In this document: piece after piece, positions 9,018 to 17,451 of the stretch
Numbering within the stretch: the first letter of the stretch is position 1
How the letters are laid out: each line of letters starts with the position of its first letter
DNA from: an uncultured Bacteroidota bacterium
Lineage (GTDB): Bacteria > Bacteroidota > Ignavibacteria > UBA10030 > UBA8401
Assembly: GCA_937920105.1 (NCBI GenBank)
Contig: CALETH010000059.1
Span: forward strand, 1-28,114
Length of the DNA stretch: 28,114 nucleotides
Direction of reading: 5' to 3'
Translations under genes and position numbers: made by a program
Notes under the pieces: generated by a model
What the model saw: only the letters and a program-made list of their open reading frames with translations
What the model was told of the DNA's origin: nothing
Databases searched by the model: none

Positions 9018-9067
9018 AGATTTTTTTTTCCTTGTTAGAAAATTATTTTTTTCAAACTACCAAAAAA

Positions 9068-9113
9068 AAGAAGGAGATGCAATGAGTAATGGTCTATCTC
9101 CTTGCATCTTCTT
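9068..9113 (+). promoter_or_regulatory. Inverted repeats in the leader of the transsulfuration genes
   Basis: Two alternative pairings overlap here. GATGCAA (9076-9082) pairs with TTGCATC (9102-9108), and the stem extends by AAGAA/TTCTT past a GGA bulge. Alternatively GGAGAT (9073-9078) pairs with ATCTCC (9096-9101). The two share bases 9076-9078, so they cannot form together. The element ends about 63 bases before the cystathionine beta-synthase start, in the only sizeable gap of this divergent region. It could be a leader switch or an operator; it matches no riboswitch I recognise. Confidence 0.3.
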
Positions 9114-9176
9114 TCCACTCCAAGTATATTTGATACATTAATTTTTGAATCCATCAATACATAAGGAAACCTCATC

Positions 9177-10568
9177 ATGTCCAAAAAAGACCTTTCCAAA
9201 ATTTCTTACAAAAATTCCATTTTGGAAACCATCGGAAAAACACCACTCGTAAAACTCAATAAACTTTCTAAAGGACTTAAACCAACAATTTTTGCTAAAG
9301 TAGAATTTTTTAATCCGGGCGGTTCTGTCAAAGATAGAATTGGAATTTCTATTATTGAAGATGCAGAAAAGCAAGGAACACTTAAACCCGGCGGAACAAT
9401 TGTAGAATCCACATCTGGCAACACTGGTATGGGACTTGCGATTGCGGCAGCCGTAAAAGGATACAAAACAGTTTTCACCATGCCTGATAAAATGAGCAAT
9501 GAAAAAATAAGTTTGCTTCGTGCCTTTGGTGCAGAAGTTATTGTAACACCCACCGCAGTTCCACACGATTCTCCCGAAAATTACACTGAAGTAGCAAAAC
9601 GCATCGTGCGAGAAACACCAAACTCCATTTTAGCCAATCAATACTACAATCCAAAAAATAATGAAGCACATTATCTTACTACCGGTCCGGAAATTTGGGA
9701 ACAAACCGGCGGACAGATTGATTATTTTATTGCTGGAATGGGAACTGGCGGAACTATCAGCGGAACAGGAAAATATCTCAAAGAAAAAAATCCCAATATA
9801 AAAGTAATTGGCATTGACCCAAAAGGTTCTATCTTGCGAGAATATTTTTACACAAAAAAATTACCTCACGAAGGAAAGCCCTATAAAGTAGAAGGCATCG
9901 GACAAGATTTTCTTCCCGGTGCTTTACAGTTTGAATACATTGATGAAGTTGTTGAAGTGGATGATAAAGAAGCATTTCTTACTTCTCGCAGATTAACTCG
10001 TGAAGAAGGAATTTTTGCCGGTGGTTCTTGCGGAAGTGCTGTTGCTGGTGCATTAAAATTTGCAGCACAACTTTCTGAAAATGATGTCGTCGTTGTTCTC
10101 CTTCCTGATAGCGGTGATAAATATCTCAGCAAAATTTATAATGATGTATGGATGCGTGAACATGGTTTCCTCACACCCGAACGTATTACAATGAAATATG
10201 TGTTGGAACAAAAATCAAAAAATCTTTCTCCCCTTATTTCTATTGATAGAAATACATTAGTGCGAAAAGCAATTGATATACTCAAACAACATGATGTCTC
10301 TCAACTTCCTGTAATAGAAAACGGAAAATGTGTTGGTGTCGTAACAGAATCCGCTCTTCTTTCTGCCGTGTTGGAAAAACCAGAATTGTTTGAAAGCGGA
10401 ATTTCTAAATTAATGGAAAAATCTTTACCGGAAATTCAACTTCATGAAGAAGTGTCTTCTGCCATAAAAATTTTCGCACAAAAAAATCCGGCAATATTAG
10501 TGATGGATGGAAAAAATCCTGTTGGCATTGTTACTCGGTTTGATGTGTTGGAATATATGGCGAGATAA
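9177..10568 (+). CDS. cbs: Cystathionine beta-synthase (PLP core plus CBS-domain pair)
   Basis: A 463-residue PLP enzyme that joins homocysteine with serine (or O-acetylserine) to make cystathionine, the first step of reverse transsulfuration. The PLP Lys is K52 in GGSVKDRIG; the phosphate and substrate loops are STSGNTG (78-84) and GTGGT (189-193). VEGIGQDFLPGAL and SKIYNDVWMREHGFL match the cystathionine beta-synthase subgroup better than plain cysteine synthase. Residues about 348-460 form two CBS domains, which regulate the enzyme or bind adenosyl ligands in relatives. There is no N-terminal heme domain, unlike the human enzyme. AAGGAAA (9163-9169) precedes the ATG. The next gene encodes the pathway partner. 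Confidence 0.92.
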   Translation: MSKKDLSKISYKNSILETIGKTPLVKLNKLSKGLKPTIFAKVEFFNPGGSVKDRIGISIIEDAEKQGTLKPGGTIVESTSGNTGMGLAIAAAVKGYKTVFTMPDKMSNEKISLLRAFGAEVIVTPTAVPHDSPENYTEVAKRIVRETPNSILANQYYNPKNNEAHYLTTGPEIWEQTGGQIDYFIAGMGTGGTISGTGKYLKEKNPNIKVIGIDPKGSILREYFYTKKLPHEGKPYKVEGIGQDFLPGALQFEYIDEVVEVDDKEAFLTSRRLTREEGIFAGGSCGSAVAGALKFAAQLSENDVVVVLLPDSGDKYLSKIYNDVWMREHGFLTPERITMKYVLEQKSKNLSPLISIDRNTLVRKAIDILKQHDVSQLPVIENGKCVGVVTESALLSAVLEKPELFESGISKLMEKSLPEIQLHEEVSSAIKIFAQKNPAILVMDGKNPVGIVTRFDVLEYMAR

Positions 10569-10666
10569 TAATTTTTAATTAGAAATTGATAATGAAAAAT
10601 AAAGAATAAAAATGTAAATTTTATTTATTAAATAAATATCAAAAAAACTTATTATAAAAATATACT

Positions 10667-11806
10667 ATGAAATTCTCCACAAAAGCAGTTCACGCCGGAC
10701 AATCACCAGACCCATCCACCGGAGCAGTAATGACACCGGTTTTTTTAACATCCACCTACGCACAAGAAGAACTTGGCAAACATAAAGGATATGAATATTC
10801 CCGCGTTTCCAATCCCACACGCACAGCATTAGAAAAAAATATCGCTGCATTAGAAAATGCTAGCGAAGGTCTTGCCTTCGCATCCGGAATGGCAGCCATT
10901 GATGCACTTTTTCGACTTCTTCTTCCCGGCGAGCATGTGATTGTTTCTAATGATGTTTATGGCGGAACATATCGAATTGCAAAAATGGTATTAGAACATT
11001 ATGGATTGCAATTCAGTTTTGTTGATACTACTTCTCTTAAAAATGTAGAAGCAGTACTTCAGCCAAATACAAAAATGGTGTACATTGAAACACCAACCAA
11101 TCCCACAATGGCAATTACAGATTTATCAGCAATAGTAAAGTGTGCAAAAAAAAATAAACTTATTTCTGTTGTTGATAATACATTTGCAACACCGTATCTC
11201 CAACAACCATTAGAATTGGGAATTGATATTTCCCTTCACAGTGTTACAAAATATCTCAACGGACATAGTGATATGCTTGGTGGATTTATTGCAACGAATA
11301 ACAAAACAATTACAGAAAAACTTCGTTTTCTTCAAAAAGCCGTTGGTGGAATAATGAGCCCGTTTGATGCGTGGTTATGTTTGCGTGGAACAAAAACTCT
11401 TGCTGTGAGGATGAGACAACATTGTGAAAGTGCAAAAATTATTGCAGAGTGGTTAACAAAACAAAAGAAGATTACCAAAGTAAATTTTCCCGGATTAAAA
11501 AATCACCCACAACATAGTTTAGCAAAAAAACAGATGAAGGATTTTGGTGGAATGATTTCTTTTGATTTAGGAAATTTGAACAATGCAAAAAAATTTCTGA
11601 AACATGTAGAACTTTGTACACTTGCTGAAAGTTTAGGTGGTGTAGAAACCCTTATCTCTCACCCTGCTTCTATGACACACGGTTCTATTCCAAAAGAGCA
11701 GCGTATAAAAAATGGTGTTACGGATGGATTGGTACGAATTTCTGTTGGTATTGAAGATGTTGATGATATTCTTGCAGATTTGAAACAAGCATTAAATACA
11801 ATTTAA
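10667..11806 (+). CDS. Cystathionine gamma-lyase / gamma-synthase family PLP enzyme
   Basis: A 379-residue Cys/Met-metabolism PLP enzyme. The PLP Lys is K195 in HSVTKYLNGHSDMLGG; Y44 and R46 in YSRVSNPTR contact the phosphate of the neighbouring subunit; SGM (73-75) and D170 in VVDNTFATP complete the site. The family covers cystathionine gamma-lyase, gamma-synthase and related enzymes, and motifs alone do not separate them. Next to a cystathionine beta-synthase, the lyase, which cleaves cystathionine to cysteine, is the simplest reading. The 98-base gap before it holds no clear ribosome binding site or terminator. The dinD-like gene begins 13 bases after its stop. Confidence 0.9.
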   Translation: MKFSTKAVHAGQSPDPSTGAVMTPVFLTSTYAQEELGKHKGYEYSRVSNPTRTALEKNIAALENASEGLAFASGMAAIDALFRLLLPGEHVIVSNDVYGGTYRIAKMVLEHYGLQFSFVDTTSLKNVEAVLQPNTKMVYIETPTNPTMAITDLSAIVKCAKKNKLISVVDNTFATPYLQQPLELGIDISLHSVTKYLNGHSDMLGGFIATNNKTITEKLRFLQKAVGGIMSPFDAWLCLRGTKTLAVRMRQHCESAKIIAEWLTKQKKITKVNFPGLKNHPQHSLAKKQMKDFGGMISFDLGNLNNAKKFLKHVELCTLAESLGGVETLISHPASMTHGSIPKEQRIKNGVTDGLVRISVGIEDVDDILADLKQALNTI

Positions 11807-11818
11807 GGATTATTCATT

Positions 11819-12661
11819 ATGAAAAACGAACTCATCGCAGAATTACTGCAAAAATTTGAAAGTGCCTGTTACATCTATAAAGGCATTGAATGTTGGAGTG
11901 CCAGAGAACTTCAAGAAATTTTAGGATATTCAGAATGGCGAAATTTTTTGAAAGTTGTGGAAAAAGCAAAATCCGGTTGTGAAAATGCTGGCGGTAAAAC
12001 TCAGCATCATTTTGTTGAAATCAACAAAATGATAGACCTTGCAAAAGGAGCACAACGACAAATATCGGATTTTGCACTCACCCGTTACGCTTGTTATCTC
12101 ATTGCACAAAATGGAGACCCAACAAAAAATGAAATTGCATTTGCGCAAACCTATTTTGCTGTACAAACACGGAAACAAGAAATTATCGAACAACGTTTAT
12201 TAGATGTTGCTAGAGTTACAGCAAGAGAAAAACTCTCTAAATCTGAAAAGAAACTTTCAAAAATAATTTATGAACGTGGTGTTGATGAAAAAAGTTTTGC
12301 ACTTATTCGCAGTAAAGGTGATGCTGCTCTTTTTGGTGGTTTGAACACCACTAATATGAAACGCAAACTTCGTGTTCCTGAAAATAGACCTCTTGCAGAT
12401 TTTCTACCAACACTCACTATTAAAGCAAAAGATTTTGCGACTGAACTTACCAGTCATAATGTAACGGAAAAAGATTTAAAAGGAACACAACAAATTACCA
12501 AAGAACACGTTGATAATAATACTGCAGTACGTAAAATACTTCTTAAGCGTGGTGTAAAACCTGAAACATTACCTCCAGCAGAAGATGTAAAAAAAGTTCA
12601 ACGAAAATTGGAGAATGATAAAAAGAAAGTCTTAAAAGAAGGTAAAAAAGGAAAGAAATAA
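11819..12661 (+). CDS. dinD: DinD-like DNA-damage-inducible protein D
   Basis: A 280-residue DinD-family protein. Residues about 16-122 form the Bro/KilA-like N-terminal part, with CWSARELQEILGYSEWRNF, HHFVEINKMIDLAKGAQR and RYACYLIAQNGDP followed by AQTYFAVQTRKQE. The C-terminal part has LFGGLNTTNMKRKL, NRPLADFLPTLTIKAKDFA and a Lys-rich tail from about 258. In E. coli DinD is SOS-induced and disrupts RecA filaments; the same activity here is inference. AAGGA overlaps the stop of the preceding gene and serves this ATG. No LexA-like operator precedes it, because there is almost no gap, so SOS control would need an upstream promoter. A small helical protein follows 2 bases later. Confidence 0.9.
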   Translation: MKNELIAELLQKFESACYIYKGIECWSARELQEILGYSEWRNFLKVVEKAKSGCENAGGKTQHHFVEINKMIDLAKGAQRQISDFALTRYACYLIAQNGDPTKNEIAFAQTYFAVQTRKQEIIEQRLLDVARVTAREKLSKSEKKLSKIIYERGVDEKSFALIRSKGDAALFGGLNTTNMKRKLRVPENRPLADFLPTLTIKAKDFATELTSHNVTEKDLKGTQQITKEHVDNNTAVRKILLKRGVKPETLPPAEDVKKVQRKLENDKKKVLKEGKKGKK

Positions 12662-12663
12662 AA

Positions 12664-13272
12664 TTGCCATTCCCAATTGATAATCATACCATAGAAGCCA
12701 TACAAAAACATTTCAAAAGAAAAAATTTTGAATATACAGAAAATTATTTTCTTTCAATCTTAGATAATAAGCAAAGCACAAAATATGATATATATTGGGC
12801 TGTATTAGGATTGACAGGTGTTGGCACGAAAAAATCAATAAAGCCATTAAAAGATATACGTTCTTATTCAATGGAAGATATCAAAAACCGTTCTATTCTA
12901 ACGATTGCTCATATTGCAGGAAAAGATGAAACTTTATATTACGTTGAATGTTTATCAGATAAAAAAATGAAAAAGGATTATCCAATGTGGGCTATTTATG
13001 ATACTGCAGATGAAAAAGCTATTGATGGAGTATTGGAATATTTAACAAAAGTTTATAAGAAGTGGAAACAACCACAATGTAATTATGCTGGTGATGCTTA
13101 TTTAGAAGGATTATTATATTTAGAGCGTTTTTCAAAAATAGACAAACGAATAATAGAACTATTTTCTCTTTATAAAAATATTATCTCTAAAATGCCAAGT
13201 GGAGCAAGAGATACAATTTCTGAACAAACAATAGTACTCAAAAAAATATTATTTTCTAATTTAGAAATGTAA
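12664..13272 (+). CDS. Helical protein of unknown function paired with dinD
   Basis: A 202-residue protein starting with TTG. The start is chosen because AAAAAGGAAAG lies just upstream, in the end of dinD, and because the only nearby in-frame ATG (residue 70) would remove well-formed helices. Predicted structure is almost all alpha, with repeated pairs such as YDIYWAVLGLTGVGTKKSIK and RSILTIAHIAGKDETLYYV that resemble degenerate HEAT-like repeats. I recognise no named family. The 2-base spacing to dinD indicates one transcript and probably a shared function; a HEAT-like protein next to DinD could be a binding partner. It ends 5 bases from the convergent era stop. Confidence 0.75.
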   Translation: MPFPIDNHTIEAIQKHFKRKNFEYTENYFLSILDNKQSTKYDIYWAVLGLTGVGTKKSIKPLKDIRSYSMEDIKNRSILTIAHIAGKDETLYYVECLSDKKMKKDYPMWAIYDTADEKAIDGVLEYLTKVYKKWKQPQCNYAGDAYLEGLLYLERFSKIDKRIIELFSLYKNIISKMPSGARDTISEQTIVLKKILFSNLEM

Positions 13273-13277
13273 AATAT

Positions 13278-14183
13278 TTACTGATACCCTAACCGTTTCA
13301 ACCACTCGTTTTGTTCACGCCAGCCTTCACGGACTTTTACATGTAAATCTAAAAATACTGCGTGGTTTAAAAATTTTTCAATATCTGCTCTCGCTAACTC
13401 TCCGAGTTTTCTGATAACTTTTCCCTCTTTGCCAACAATAATTCCTTTTTGAGATTCTTTCTCTACATAAATTTCTGCATTGATATAATGTTTTCCCTTT
13501 GTTCGTTCTTTAAACTCAATAATATCTACACTGGTAGAATATGGAATTTCTTGACCGTACAATCCAAAAATTTTTTCGCGGATAATTTCACTCACAAAAA
13601 ATCTTTCTGATGATTCAGCAACAATATCTGTTGGAAAAAATGGCGGATTCACAGGAAGATATTTATTGAGTGTTGAAATCAATTCTTGCATTCCAAAATT
13701 CTTTAATGAAGAAATTGGGATAATTTCATCATAGGGAAAAAGTGCATGTAATCTATCAATCAATACTAATACTTCTTCTTTTTTGAATAAATCAATTTTA
13801 TTAAGAATCAAAAATGTTTTTTTATGTTCAGCAGTTGCTTTAATAAAAAATTCATCTTCTGTGGAATATTCATCACGGAATACTTTTTCTGCATCAAAAA
13901 GAACAAAAACAATATCAGCATCATCCAAAGCAGATTCTACGGCTTTCATCATTGCTTGATGAAGAAGATATTTTGGAGCAATAATTCCAGGAGTATCCAA
14001 AAAAACTATTTGAGAATTTTCTGTAGAAAGAATTCCTGCAATTTTGTGACGAGTGGTTTGCGGTTTTGGTGTAACAATGGAAAGTTTTTGTTGCAATAAT
14101 GCATTGAGTAAGGTGGATTTTCCAACGTTTGGCTCTCCTACTAATGCAACATATCCGGATTTATATTGTTGTGATGTATTCAT
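13278..14183 (-). CDS. era: GTPase Era
   Basis: A 301-residue Era, the GTPase that binds the 3' end of 16S rRNA and takes part in 30S assembly. The GTPase domain shows G1 GEPNVGKS (16-23), the switch region PKPQTTRHKI (39-48), G3 DTPG (63-66) and G4 NKID (128-131). The C-terminal KH domain (about 200-300) contains the KGIIVGKEGKVIRKLG loop that contacts RNA. Length and domain order are normal. It is preceded by a hairpin at 14204-14228 that may separate it from copA. It is convergent with the helical protein at 12664-13272, with only 5 bases between stops and no terminator in that gap. Confidence 0.97.
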   Translation of the reverse strand: MNTSQQYKSGYVALVGEPNVGKSTLLNALLQQKLSIVTPKPQTTRHKIAGILSTENSQIVFLDTPGIIAPKYLLHQAMMKAVESALDDADIVFVLFDAEKVFRDEYSTEDEFFIKATAEHKKTFLILNKIDLFKKEEVLVLIDRLHALFPYDEIIPISSLKNFGMQELISTLNKYLPVNPPFFPTDIVAESSERFFVSEIIREKIFGLYGQEIPYSTSVDIIEFKERTKGKHYINAEIYVEKESQKGIIVGKEGKVIRKLGELARADIEKFLNHAVFLDLHVKVREGWREQNEWLKRLGYQ

Positions 14184-14203
14184 AAAGATTTATAAAATAA
14201 ACA

Positions 14204-14228
14204 GCCCTCATCCTTTTAGTATGAGGGC
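14204..14228 (-). terminator. Hairpin between copA and era, possible weak terminator
   Basis: A perfect 8-bp stem, GCCCTCAT / ATGAGGGC, with a 9-base loop. Read on the minus strand it lies about 90 bases after the copA stop and is followed by TGTTTATTTTAT, T-rich but interrupted. It also lies 21 bases before the era start, so it could instead shape the era leader. Confidence 0.5.
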
Positions 14229-14316
14229 AATATTGTAAATGAACTCGGTAAGAGAATATAAAGATTTTTTTCTTATTGTAAAAGAAAAAATATTTATAAA
14301 AATACATTTTTTCTTC

Positions 14317-16482
14317 TCATAAACTTTTTCTTTTCACTCGTAAAGAATTTCCAACCACACTCACCGAACTCATTGCCATTGCGGCAGCGGCAATTACGGG
14401 ACTCAGCATTCCGAATGCTGCTAAAGGAATTCCAACAATATTATAGATAAATGCCCAAAATAAATTTTGCTTAATGGTATTTATTGTACGTTGTGAAAGT
14501 TGCATTACTTTTACCACGTCTCGTAAATCAGATTTTATTAAAGCAACATCGGCTGTTTCTAATGCAACATCTGTTCCTGTTCCCATTGCAATACCAACAT
14601 CTGCTTGTGCAAGTGCGGGTGCATCATTCACACCATCACCAACCATTGCAACAATTTTTCCTTCTTTTTGTAATGATTGTACTTTTGCAGATTTATCTTG
14701 CGGACGTACTTCGGCAAGAATTTTTTCTATGCCAACACTTTGCGCTATTGCATTCGCTGTTTGTTGATTATCTCCTGTTAACATCACCACTTCATATCCC
14801 ATTTTTGATAATGTTGCAATGGCTTCGCGAGAATGTTCTCGTACTGTATCCGCAACAAAAAATATTCCGGCAAGTTTTCCATTAATAGCAACATATAATT
14901 GTGTTTCTGATGATGAAGGGATTTTTTCAACTTTTATAGCATGTTCTTTCATCAATGCAAGGTTACCAATAACAATAAAATCTTTTTCAACTGTTCCACT
15001 CACCCCTAATCCACTTGTAGATTGAAAAAAATCTATAGTAGATAATTGTATAGTATTATTTTTTGCATATTCTACAATTGCTTTTCCTAATGGATGTTCA
15101 GAATTTTGCTCTAATGAAGCGGCTCGTTGAATGATGTATTCTTTTTCAAATGGTTCATGTACGATGATATTTGTTACTGCTGGTTTTCCTTCTGTAATTG
15201 TTCCCGTTTTATCTAACACTATGGTTTGAATTTTATGTGCTTTTTCCAAACTTTCTGCATTCTTAATTAAAATTCCTATTGAAGCACCTCTTCCCGTTCC
15301 CACCATGATTGCTGTTGGTGTGGCTAATCCTAATGCACACGGACATGCAATGATGAGTACGGCAATTGCGTGAAGCATTGCAGTGGTACTATCAGTTCCT
15401 ACAAAGAAATACCATCCAAAAAATGTTACTATTGCAATGGTAATAACTATGGGAACAAATACTGAAGCAATTCTATCTGCCAATGCTTGAATTGGTGCTT
15501 TTGAACCTTGTGCTTCTTCTACCAATTTTATGATGTGAGCGATGACAGTATTTTTTCCAACGGCTGTTGTACGAAATTCTATACTTCCATTATTATTAAT
15601 TGTTCCACCGATGACTTTACTTCCGACATTTTTTTCTATGGGAAGACTTTCTCCGGTGAGCATAGATTCATTGACGGTAGAAAATCCTTTTGTGATAATT
15701 CCATCAACTGGGATTTTTTCTCCGGGACGTACGAGTATAATATCATCAAGAAGAATTTGTTCAATAGGAATTTCTTGTGATGTGTTGTTGCGAAGTACTG
15801 TTGCTGTTTTTGGCTGCAATCCCATCAACTTCTGAATTGCATCGGATGTTTTATTTTTTGCTCTGGTTTCTAATAAACGACCTAATAAAATAAGTGTGAT
15901 GATTGTTGCAGTTGTATCAAAATACACTTCGTGGTAAGAAGTGAACAATACAACAAATGTACTGTAGAGATAGGCAACACCTGTTCCAATTGCCACAAGT
16001 GTATTCATATCTGCAGAAAAACGGCGAGCAAGTTTCCATGCAATAGAATAAAATTTTTTCCCTGAATATAATACTACTGGTGTTGTTAGTAAAAAAAGAA
16101 CAGTGTTAATTTGCTGCATTGAAAACGGAATTTTTTCCATAAACCAATCAGCCATACTAAACATACTGATAAGAATAATTGGAATGGATAATACTAAACT
16201 CACCAAAAATTCTTTTTTAAGTTTTTGATAAGCGAGAAGTTTTCCATTTTCTTCTTTTGGTGCAGATTGTTGTGGAAGAACCAGTTTATACCCGGCTTCA
16301 TCAACGGTTTGAGCAAGTTGTTGGAGTGTTGTTTTGTTAGAATCAAAGGTAATATTAGCTTTTTCACTTGCTAAATTAACACTTGCACTTTGCACTCCTT
16401 CATTTTTTTTCAATGCTTTTTCTATGCGAAATACACAACTAGCACAGGTCATTCCTTCTACGGGGAGAGTTACGTTTTCCAT
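14317..16482 (-). CDS. copA: Copper-exporting P-type ATPase
   Basis: A 721-residue P1B-type ATPase that pumps Cu(I) out of the cytoplasm. One N-terminal metal-binding domain has MTCASC (11-16). Transmembrane helices follow, with the ion-binding CPC at 380-382 in IIACPCALGLATP. The actuator TGES is at 276-279, the phosphorylation site DKTGT at 424-428 (D424), the nucleotide-domain SEHPLG at 461-466, TGDN near 569 and GDGVNDAP near 615-622. The MSSVSVVGNS motif in the last helix is typical of the Cu(I)/Ag(I) subgroup. Its ATG overlaps the stop of the chaperone gene by one base (TAATG), so the two are translationally coupled. Regulation is probably by the HMA-AraC protein upstream. Confidence 0.97.
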   Translation of the reverse strand: MENVTLPVEGMTCASCVFRIEKALKKNEGVQSASVNLASEKANITFDSNKTTLQQLAQTVDEAGYKLVLPQQSAPKEENGKLLAYQKLKKEFLVSLVLSIPIILISMFSMADWFMEKIPFSMQQINTVLFLLTTPVVLYSGKKFYSIAWKLARRFSADMNTLVAIGTGVAYLYSTFVVLFTSYHEVYFDTTATIITLILLGRLLETRAKNKTSDAIQKLMGLQPKTATVLRNNTSQEIPIEQILLDDIILVRPGEKIPVDGIITKGFSTVNESMLTGESLPIEKNVGSKVIGGTINNNGSIEFRTTAVGKNTVIAHIIKLVEEAQGSKAPIQALADRIASVFVPIVITIAIVTFFGWYFFVGTDSTTAMLHAIAVLIIACPCALGLATPTAIMVGTGRGASIGILIKNAESLEKAHKIQTIVLDKTGTITEGKPAVTNIIVHEPFEKEYIIQRAASLEQNSEHPLGKAIVEYAKNNTIQLSTIDFFQSTSGLGVSGTVEKDFIVIGNLALMKEHAIKVEKIPSSSETQLYVAINGKLAGIFFVADTVREHSREAIATLSKMGYEVVMLTGDNQQTANAIAQSVGIEKILAEVRPQDKSAKVQSLQKEGKIVAMVGDGVNDAPALAQADVGIAMGTGTDVALETADVALIKSDLRDVVKVMQLSQRTINTIKQNLFWAFIYNIVGIPLAAFGMLSPVIAAAAMAMSSVSVVGNSLRVKRKSL

Positions 16483-16715
16483 TAGTTTTTCTCCTCCGTT
16501 TCTTCAATTTCTTCAATGCAAAGAAGTTCATATCCTGCGTTATCAATTGCTTTGATAAAATCATCGTGTGTTACACGAGTTTTATCGTACGAGACTTTTG
16601 CTTCACCAATGTGAACTTTCTCTATTATAATAGAGGGAATTTTTTGGAGTTCTTTGGTTACCGCTTGAACACAGTGTCCACAACTCATTCCTTGAATAAT
16701 GATGTTCGCTTTCAT
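16482..16715 (-). CDS. copZ: Copper chaperone, CopZ-like (copy 1)
   Basis: A 77-residue HMA-domain protein with the metal-binding MSCGHC (10-15). It would carry Cu(I) to the CopA N-terminal domain. A longer reading from an ATG at 16772 is possible, but the chosen start has AAGGAA eight bases upstream, matches the start of its paralogue, and leaves room for a -10 element at 16778-16783. It differs from the copy at 17613-17840 at 13 of the first 72 residues, and the DNA is very similar, which points to recent duplication. The stop overlaps the copA start by one base. Confidence 0.93.
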   Translation of the reverse strand: MKANIIIQGMSCGHCVQAVTKELQKIPSIIIEKVHIGEAKVSYDKTRVTHDDFIKAIDNAGYELLCIEEIEETEEKN

Positions 16716-16734
16716 ATAATGATTCCTTTCATAA

Positions 16735-16783
16735 ATTAGTACGTTAATGTAATGAACACTACTAATATACATTCACCATTATA
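16735..16783 (-). promoter_or_regulatory. Candidate copper-operon promoter and operator upstream of copZ-copA
   Basis: On the minus strand TATAAT (16778-16783) is a good -10 hexamer, with only a weak -35 (TCATTA, spacing 17). Downstream of it, between the promoter and the chaperone start, lies the inverted repeat TACTAAT...ATTAGTA (arms 16760-16766 and 16735-16741, 18 bases apart), of a size and place suited to a regulator site. The separate gap before copZ suggests that copZ-copA has its own promoter. The binding protein is inferred to be the HMA-AraC regulator. Confidence 0.35.
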
Positions 16784-16836
16784 GGTTTGTTTTACACTTT
16801 AATGAAAAAGAGTTATAGATTATGCGTACTACTTTA

Positions 16837-17421
16837 TCATGACAATTTCCCTACTACATCCAAAGAAATTCTTTTTTCTCCTTTAATAGTTTTAAAATGT
16901 TTTGGAGTTAATCCTGTAATTTGTTTGAATTGATTTGAAAGATGTTGAACACTACTATATCCTAATTTATAAGCAATTTCATTTAATGTACGTTCTCCAT
17001 ACACTAATAATTCTTTTACACGTTCTATTTTTTGAAGAATGATATATTTTTCAATGGTCATATTTTCGATAGAAGAAAAAAGTTGACTGATGTAATGATA
17101 ATTATATCCTATTTTTTTTTCTATTAGTGTAGGATAATGTATTTCTATCGGAGAATTTTCAGAAGCATCATGTAATATTTTGATAATCAAAATTTTTACA
17201 CTTTCTACAATTGTTGCTTGTTTATTATCAAGTAATTCAAATCCATTTTTCTGCAATACAACTTGTATCTTTTCAAGGTCAATATGTTCACCAGAAATGA
17301 CAACTTCACCTAATGTAATAGTTTCCACAAGCAAATGAAGTTTTTCTAACTCTTCTTTCACTATACGGATACAGCGATTACATACCATATTTTTTATATA
17401 CAATGTTATAGATTTATCCAT
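16837..17421 (-). CDS. HMA-AraC fusion regulator, probable copper sensor
   Basis: A 194-residue protein. Residues about 4-66 resemble a heavy-metal-associated domain: NMVCNRC (11-17) gives Cys14 and Cys17, and NGFELL (59-64) matches the GYELL end of the chaperones next door. Residues about 96-178 are an AraC-type double helix-turn-helix, with YHYISQLF in the first half and LNEIAYKLGYSSVQHLSNQF then GLTPKHFK in the second. The natural reading is a transcription factor that senses Cu(I) or Ag(I) through the Cys pair and controls the adjacent chaperone and ATPase genes. Sensing and target are inferred; the two domains are well supported by motif. Confidence 0.85.
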   Translation of the reverse strand: MDKSITLYIKNMVCNRCIRIVKEELEKLHLLVETITLGEVVISGEHIDLEKIQVVLQKNGFELLDNKQATIVESVKILIIKILHDASENSPIEIHYPTLIEKKIGYNYHYISQLFSSIENMTIEKYIILQKIERVKELLVYGERTLNEIAYKLGYSSVQHLSNQFKQITGLTPKHFKTIKGEKRISLDVVGKLS

Positions 17422-17451
17422 AATTTTTATTTTACCACTACCATTTTTTAT

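Noticed and set aside
9138..9566. Minus-strand ORF over the start of the cystathionine beta-synthase gene
   Set aside because: It is Cys- and Phe-rich without family features and opposite a gene with full catalytic motifs, so it is a frame shadow.
16716..16772. Longer start of the first copper chaperone
   Set aside because: The shorter start has a ribosome binding site and matches the paralogue; the extension runs through the candidate promoter-operator region.
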